DNA from: Flavobacterium sp. SUN046
GTDB taxonomy: Bacteria > Bacteroidota > Bacteroidia > Flavobacteriales > Flavobacteriaceae
Assembly: GCF_028867965.1 (NCBI RefSeq)
Contig: NZ_JAPQNT010000023.1
Span: 1-5,836, forward strand
Direction of reading: 5' to 3'
DNA length: 5,836 nucleotides
Every line of letters starts with the position of its first letter. Within the stretch, counting starts at the first letter, position 1. Positions 3,701 to 5,836 of this stretch are shown here, in pieces. Made by a program: the position numbers and the translations under genes. The notes under the pieces were generated by a model. It did not search any database. It was not told the DNA's origin and was given only the letters and a program-made list of their open reading frames with translations.

Positions 3701-5836
3701 TTTACTCCTTCTGGAGGTGCTGGAACTTATGTGTTACAATGGTCTATTGATTTAGCAACACCTTCATCTTGTTCTAATCCGCAAACCAGTACTGTTCAAA
3801 TCATAGTAAATCCAAATTTACCAGCGAGTGTAAGTATCGCAGCGAGTGCTACAACCATTTGTGCTGGAACCAGTGTCACTTTTACTACAACTCCAACTAA
3901 CGGCGGAACAACACCAGCGTACCAGTGGAAAGTAAACGGAACGAATGCTGGAACTAACAGTGCTACTTTTACAACTACAACCTTAGCTAATAATGATTTA
4001 GTTACGGTAGTAATGACATCTAATGCGACTCCTTGTTTGACTGGTTCACCAGCGACATCGAATACGATTACCATGACGGTAAATCCAAATTTACCAGCGA
4101 GTGTAAGTATCGCAGCGAGTGCTACAACCATTTGTGCTGGAACGAGTGTAACGTTTACCGCAACTCCAACTAACGGTGGAACAACTCCAGCCTACCAGTG
4201 GAAAGTAAATGGAACTAACGCTGGAACTAACAGTGCTACTTTTACCACTACAACATTAGCTAATAATGATTCAGTTACGGTTGTCATGACATCTAATGCG
4301 ACTCCTTGTTTGACTGGTTCACCAGCAACTTCGAATACGATTACCATGACGGTAAATCCAAATTTGCCAGCAAGTGTAAGTATTGCAGCTAGTGCTACAA
4401 CCATTTGTGCTGGAACCAGTGTCACTTTTACCGCAACTCCAACTAACGGTGGAACAACTCCAGCTTACCAGTGGAAAGTAAACGGAACGAATGCTGGAAC
4501 TAACAGTGCGACTTTTACAACTACAACATTAGCTAATACTGATGCGGTAACCGTTGTAATGACATCTAATGCGACTCCTTGTTTGACTGGTTCACCAGCA
4601 ACATCGAATACAATAACCATGACGGTTAATCCAAATTTACCAGCGAGTGTAAGTATCGCAGCGAGTGCTACAACCATTTGTGCTGTAACCAGTGTCACTT
4701 TTACTGCAACTCCAACTAACGGCGGAACAACACCAGCGTACCAGTGGAAAGTAAACGGAACGAATGCTGGAACTAACAGTGCGACTTTTACAACTACAAC
4801 ATTAGCTAATACTGATGCGGTAACCGTTGTAATGACTTCGAATGCTACTCCTTGTTTGACTGGTTCACCAGCGACATCGAATACAATAACCATGACGGTA
4901 AATCCAAATTTACCAGCAAGCGTGAGTATCGCAGCTAGTGCTACAACCATTTGTGCTGGAACGAGTGTCACGTTTACTGCAACTCCAACTAACGGCGGAA
5001 CCACACCAGCGTACCAGTGGAAAGTAAATGGAACGAATGCTGGAACTAACAGTGCTACTTTTACAACTACAACATTAGCTAATAACGATTTAGTAACCGT
5101 TGTACTTACTTCGAATGCTACTCCTTGTTTGACTGGTTCACCAGCGACATCGAATACAATAACCATGACGGTTAATCCAAATTTACCAGCGAGTGTAAGT
5201 ATTGCAGCGAGTGCTACAACTATCTGTACTGGAACGAGTGTCACGTTTACTGCAACTCCAACTAACGGCGGAACAACTCCAGCGTATCAGTGGAAAGTAA
5301 ACGGAACGAATGCTGGAACTAACAGTGCTACATTCAGTACAACAACATTAGCTAATAACGATTCAGTTACGGTTGTCTTGACTTCAAATGCAACTCCTTG
5401 TTTGACTGGTTCACCAGCAACATCAAATGCTATAAGCATTACAGTTAATCCAACGTTGGTTGCTAGTGTAAGCATTAGTGCTTCTGCTACGACTATCTGT
5501 GCTGGAACCAGTGTCACTTTTACTGCTACACCAACAAACGGTGGTACACCAACTTACCAGTGGCAAGTAAACGGAACGGATGTTTCAGGTCAAACGGCTT
5601 CAACATTTACAACTACAACCTTAGCTAATAATGATTCAGTTACGGTTGTAATGACATCAAATGCAACTCCTTGTTTGACTGGTTCACCAGCAACCTCGAA
5701 TGCGATAAGCATCACAGTTAATCCAACGTTGGTTGCTAGTGTAAGCATCAGTGCTTCTGCTACAACCATCTGTACTGGAACTAGCGTAACTTTTACAGCT
5801 ACACCAACAAACGGTGGTACACCAACTTACCAATGG
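620..5836 (+). CDS. Giant secreted multidomain surface protein with tandem Ig/PKD-like repeats (5' part)
   Basis: One frame stays open for 1739 codons from ATG 620 to the window edge, so the C-terminus is missing. An in-frame TAG at 611-613 makes 620 the first possible ATG, and the encoded N-terminus is a signal peptide, so the start is well supported. Order by residue: signal peptide 1-37; N-terminal beta domain about 40-273; FnIII-like domain about 276-386; beta-helix-like stretch about 390-830; flavobacterial surface module 831-970; PKD-like domain about 975-1062; 91-residue repeats from 1064 onward. The protein is very rich in Thr, Ser, Asn and Gly and poor in charged residues, fitting an extracellular stalk or adhesin. 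No catalytic motif was found. Proteins of this style in flavobacteria are exported by Sec and then T9SS and act as surface adhesins or secreted matrix proteins; SprB, the gliding adhesin, is a distant analogue in design. That role is inference, and the expected T9SS tail lies outside the window. The terminator and promoter upstream suggest its own transcription unit. Confidence 0.95.
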   Translation, partial: MKRKITHSVLNIKNDIFLKFKFILLAVILFAFSQANSQVAGNYAFSTNATASLALDSNSNTIDMTAGTTSLVAASSDDTVSALTGFNLGSGASFNFNFCGVSYTNFGVTDNGIITLGVVPVNTVYALPNATTPTISAFANDTRVGTNGSVVAKIVGTAPNRTLVLQWTNVMIRYLATAASGTATYQVRLYETTNSIEFVYGTMTTNAATPANYFVGISSNTTATNLNTVNTSTNVNNTTATPSANTYTTSSTITALNSAANGSRRLYRFTPPVCTTPSAPTALNLTAVTGGGSITGTFTAPGTIPTGYLVIRTTTSTAPTTPVSGVTYTPGTTALGGYIVSTNTTTGLSDSGLSPSTPYWYWVYSYNNTACSGGPLYSSSLSGTRTTLTCTTATNNFIGTVVNGTVVSLNTPSSWSLGHFPTSCENVTITVSDATGNGGGTKTYYLDLTSGALTCNNLTITFTGSGNATNIKTLFIFNETYPITVLGNLIVSNTSAGAGDHPVFFVNGIGSVLVNGTSTISKTGETDQVSIGGGDLTGSGSWTFKGDVTFGPNGTINYQRPFVFDANGTQTLTNNTTFTAGATDYGSFKVGDTNTTSLTLAGTAVTINRIDGAVANGTGDGSLTVSGGSSLILPATFTLNQVTAAASSFNLQSNATLKLAGISGGQTGSNFPLNFGTVTLNSTSTVEYNGAAQTVYNIPIYGNVTISTSGIKTAAGNLTIAGNVLINAPATFAGSTFSHSVAGNWTNAGTYTPSTGTVSFSKATGTQTVDNGTSTFNNLSHTGLGILQLVANNLTVSNILTLNGGTVDARTNAKSVILSNTLSSALVFSAGFVDGNMQRAVNTAATSYLWPVGFSSNYTPATFSFTNLTAGNLTVISNSGDESNLATSSLDASKSVNSYWGLSGTLASTNYSGTFSYPSTLNDDTAVVGSYKLGKNNSGWTYPSINGTPTSTSLSFSTASGLGTMAIAKCKTPDTSSAGVTQTICSTTSSVTLSANNPVVGVGTWSVISGPSLLATQFANVNTSNTIFTPSGGAGTYVLQWSIDLATPSSCSNPQTSTVQIIVNPNLPASVSIAASATTICAGTSVTFTTTPTNGGTTPAYQWKVNGTNAGTNSATFTTTTLANNDLVTVVMTSNATPCLTGSPATSNTITMTVNPNLPASVSIAASATTICAGTSVTFTATPTNGGTTPAYQWKVNGTNAGTNSATFTTTTLANNDSVTVVMTSNATPCLTGSPATSNTITMTVNPNLPASVSIAASATTICAGTSVTFTATPTNGGTTPAYQWKVNGTNAGTNSATFTTTTLANTDAVTVVMTSNATPCLTGSPATSNTITMTVNPNLPASVSIAASATTICAVTSVTFTATPTNGGTTPAYQWKVNGTNAGTNSATFTTTTLANTDAVTVVMTSNATPCLTGSPATSNTITMTVNPNLPASVSIAASATTICAGTSVTFTATPTNGGTTPAYQWKVNGTNAGTNSATFTTTTLANNDLVTVVLTSNATPCLTGSPATSNTITMTVNPNLPASVSIAASATTICTGTSVTFTATPTNGGTTPAYQWKVNGTNAGTNSATFSTTTLANNDSVTVVLTSNATPCLTGSPATSNAISITVNPTLVASVSISASATTICAGTSVTFTATPTNGGTPTYQWQVNGTDVSGQTASTFTTTTLANNDSVTVVMTSNATPCLTGSPATSNAISITVNPTLVASVSISASATTICTGTSVTFTATPTNGGTPTYQW
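737..1438 (+). other. N-terminal beta-rich domain of the giant protein
   Basis: Residues about 40-273 begin with NYAFSTNATASLALD and include FNFNFCGVSYTNFGVTDNG (about 93-111), followed by strands such as RTLVLQWTNVMIRY and TYQVRLYETTNSIEFVYG. The sequence 'F-x-F-x-F-x-G-x-x-Y-x-x-x-x-V-x-x-N-G' followed by 'LVLQW...YQVRLYE...IEFVYG' is a recurrent N-terminal domain type in Bacteroidota secreted proteins, often found before FnIII domains. I recognise the style, not a specific Pfam entry. A binding role is possible but unproven. Confidence 0.6.
1445..1780 (+). other. Fibronectin type III-like domain
   Basis: Residues about 276-386 start with PSAPTALNLTAVTGGGSI (the typical 'P-x-x-P-x-x-L' opening strand), contain IPTGYLVIRTTTS (strand C), and end with LSPSTPYWYWVYSYNNTAC, the 'L-x-P-x-T-x-Y-x-x-x-V-x-x-x-N' signature of FnIII strands E and F. 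In bacterial surface proteins such domains act mainly as spacers or carbohydrate-proximal linkers. No binding residue can be assigned. Confidence 0.65.
1787..3109 (+). other. Beta-strand repeat / beta-helix-like stalk region
   Basis: Residues about 390-830 open with SSWSLGHFPTSCENVTITV (W415), the 'W-S-L-G-x-x-P-x-x-x-x-x-V-x-I' motif that often begins parallel beta-helix regions in Bacteroidota surface proteins. The rest is a series of short hydrophobic strands broken by G/N/T turns. Two degenerate modules are visible: STVEYNGAAQTVYNIPIYGN (685-704), then NLTIAGNVLI; and GTVSFSKATGTQTVDNG from about 756, then FNNLSHTG and NLTVSNILTLNGGTVDA. The length and composition suit an elongated solenoid. 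Strand-level register cannot be assigned by eye, and no carbohydrate-active site is seen. Confidence 0.6.
3110..3529 (+). other. Conserved flavobacterial surface module (GFVDGNMQRAV ... PVGF)
   Basis: Residues 831-970 contain GFVDGNMQRAV (831-841), then YLWPVGFSSNYTPATFSFT (848-866), then a second half with SVNSYWGLSG (W900) and a closing strand ending LGTMAIAKC (C970). The 'G-x-[VI]-x-G-x-[ML]-x-R-x-V ... [FW]-P-V-G' pair, followed by a 'YW-x-L-S' segment, recurs after beta-helix regions in many flavobacterial T9SS proteins. I know of no experimentally assigned function. It probably caps the solenoid and links it to the PKD/Ig-like part. Confidence 0.5.
3542..3805 (+). other. PKD-like domain preceding the repeat array
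   Basis: Residues about 975-1062 read QTICSTTSSVTLSAN, then GVGTWSVISGPS, then FTPSGGAGTYVLQWSI and PSSCSNPQTSTVQIIVNP. The 'C-x(n)-V-x-L-x-A-N ... G-x-W-x-V-x-S-G-P ... G-G-x-G-T-Y-x-L-x-W' pattern is a PKD-like domain common in Bacteroidota secreted proteins. C985 and C1051 are candidates for a disulfide. It is about the same length as the repeats that follow but has a different Cys spacing (66 against 58 residues), so it is not simply a degenerate copy of them. Confidence 0.6.
3809..4081 (+). repeat. Repeat copy 1
   Basis: Subfamily A. It differs from the consensus by Thr instead of Ala at position 27 and Leu instead of Ser at 64. By hand count it differs from copy 2 at 18 of 273 bases, 16 of them synonymous. 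Confidence 0.95.
4082..4354 (+). repeat. Repeat copy 2
   Basis: Subfamily A, taken here as the consensus protein sequence. It carries the D63-S64-V65 tripeptide (4268-4276), which fits the Bacteroidota O-glycosylation motif. Confidence 0.95.
4355..4627 (+). repeat. Repeat copy 3
   Basis: Subfamily A. Position 62-64 reads T-D-A instead of N-D-S, a variant shared only with copy 4. Bases 4466-4563 are identical to 4739-4836 in copy 4. Confidence 0.95.
4628..4900 (+). repeat. Repeat copy 4 (mosaic)
   Basis: Subfamily A. The first 156 or so bases match copy 1 except at two positions, the middle matches copy 3 exactly, and the end matches copy 5 exactly. One substitution is unique: Gly20 becomes Val (4685-4687), altering the otherwise conserved IC-[AT]-G-T-S turn. 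Confidence 0.95.
4901..5173 (+). repeat. Repeat copy 5
   Basis: Subfamily A. It has Leu at position 64 like copy 1, and Leu instead of Met at 69 like copy 6. Bases 5108-5172 are identical to 4835-4899 in copy 4. Confidence 0.95.
5174..5446 (+). repeat. Repeat copy 6 (subfamily junction)
   Basis: The front is subfamily A (PAYQWKVNG), but the end reads SNAISITV, as in copy 7, instead of SNTITMTV. It has ICTGTS instead of ICAGTS, Ser55 in place of Thr, and the D63-S64-V65 tripeptide (5360-5368). The switch between subfamilies therefore lies inside this copy. Confidence 0.95.
5447..5719 (+). repeat. Repeat copy 7 (subfamily B)
   Basis: The start is NPTLVASVSISASA instead of NPNLPASVSIAASA. GGTPTYQWQ has lost one residue relative to GGTTPAYQWK, and DVSGQTAST has gained one relative to NAGTNSAT, so the unit is still 91 residues. 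Lys41 is replaced by Gln and an extra Asp appears. The D63-S64-V65 tripeptide is present (5633-5641). Confidence 0.95.
5720..5836 (+). repeat. Repeat copy 8, partial (subfamily B)
   Basis: Thirty-nine residues are visible up to TPTYQW. Against the same part of copy 7 there are 9 base differences in 117, of which 8 are synonymous (the exception is Ala19 to Thr). The array clearly continues beyond the window. Confidence 0.93.

Larger units (their letters stand above)
3809..5836 (+). repeat. Tandem array of 273-nt (91-residue) Ig/PKD-like repeats, 7 complete plus 1 partial
   Basis: Copies begin at 3809, 4082, 4355, 4628, 4901, 5174, 5447 and 5720, each exactly 273 nt apart, and the array runs off the right edge. 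Within each unit the pattern is NPNLPASVSI (1-10), then ICAGTSVTFTATPTNGG (17-33), then PAYQWKVNG (36-44), TTTTLAN (55-61), D63, VTVV (65-68), TPCLTGSPATSN (74-85) and a final TV. The YQW in the middle and a Cys near each end (C18 and C76) are typical of Ig/PKD-like domains in Bacteroidota adhesins. Thr makes up 24 of 91 residues in copy 2. Copies 1 to 6 have only two charged residues each (K41, D63). Copies 1-6 form one subfamily and copies 7-8 another. A role as a rigid extended stalk is inferred. Confidence 0.97.

Noticed and set aside
3536..3808. A degenerate 'copy 0' of the 91-residue repeat immediately before the array
   Set aside because: The length is similar, but the Cys spacing and motifs (GTWSVISGP, GGAGTYVLQW) are those of a different PKD-like domain, and no aligned identity to the repeat beyond the ending VNP was seen.
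3796..5517. Several long open frames on the minus strand across the repeat array, including one of 259 residues, with hydrophobic repeated translations
   Set aside because: They recur with the same 273-nt period as the plus-strand repeat and follow from its Thr/Asn/Val-rich codon pattern. The plus-strand frame spans the whole region with a signal peptide, recognisable domains and mostly synonymous variation, so the minus frames are shadows.
3809..5836. CRISPR array or DNA satellite
   Set aside because: The 273-nt units have no spacers, remain in frame throughout and encode a conserved domain, so the repeat is a protein-coding one.

Overview
The window looks like chromosomal DNA of a low-GC member of the Bacteroidota, most likely Flavobacterium or a close relative. 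The evidence is AT-rich coding and intergenic DNA, a type IX secretion (T9SS) sorting tail, a Bacteroidota-type promoter instead of a Shine-Dalgarno-led start, and surface-protein domain styles typical of flavobacteria. The genus assignment is inference, because no rRNA or housekeeping gene is present.

Layout: (1) Bases 2-244 are the last 80 codons of a plus-strand gene whose C-terminus is a T9SS sorting domain. (2) Bases 245-619 are intergenic. They hold a strong intrinsic terminator (306-335), several small direct and inverted repeats, and a probable promoter (555-585). (3) From 620 to the right edge runs one uninterrupted reading frame of 1739 codons with no stop, the 5' part of a giant secreted protein. 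Its order is: signal peptide, an N-terminal beta domain, an FnIII-like domain, a long beta-strand-rich (beta-helix-like) stretch, a conserved flavobacterial surface module, a PKD-like domain, and then a tandem array of 91-residue (273-nt) Ig/PKD-like repeats. Seven repeats are complete and an eighth is cut by the window edge.

The two genes lie in the same direction but appear to be separate transcription units. Both look like cell-surface or secreted T9SS clients. For the second this is inferred from domain style, since its C-terminus is outside the window. No enzyme, RNA gene, mobile element or CRISPR was recognised.

The most informative signal is in the repeat array. The period is exactly 273 nt across all copies, even where two one-codon indels offset each other. 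Differences between copies are mostly synonymous. Copy 4 is a visible mosaic of pieces identical or nearly identical to copies 1, 3 and 5, and a second repeat subfamily begins inside copy 6. Long open frames on the minus strand across the array are shadows of the repeat, not genes. I did not find convincing evidence of a new biological system; the array and its evolution are the features worth following up.
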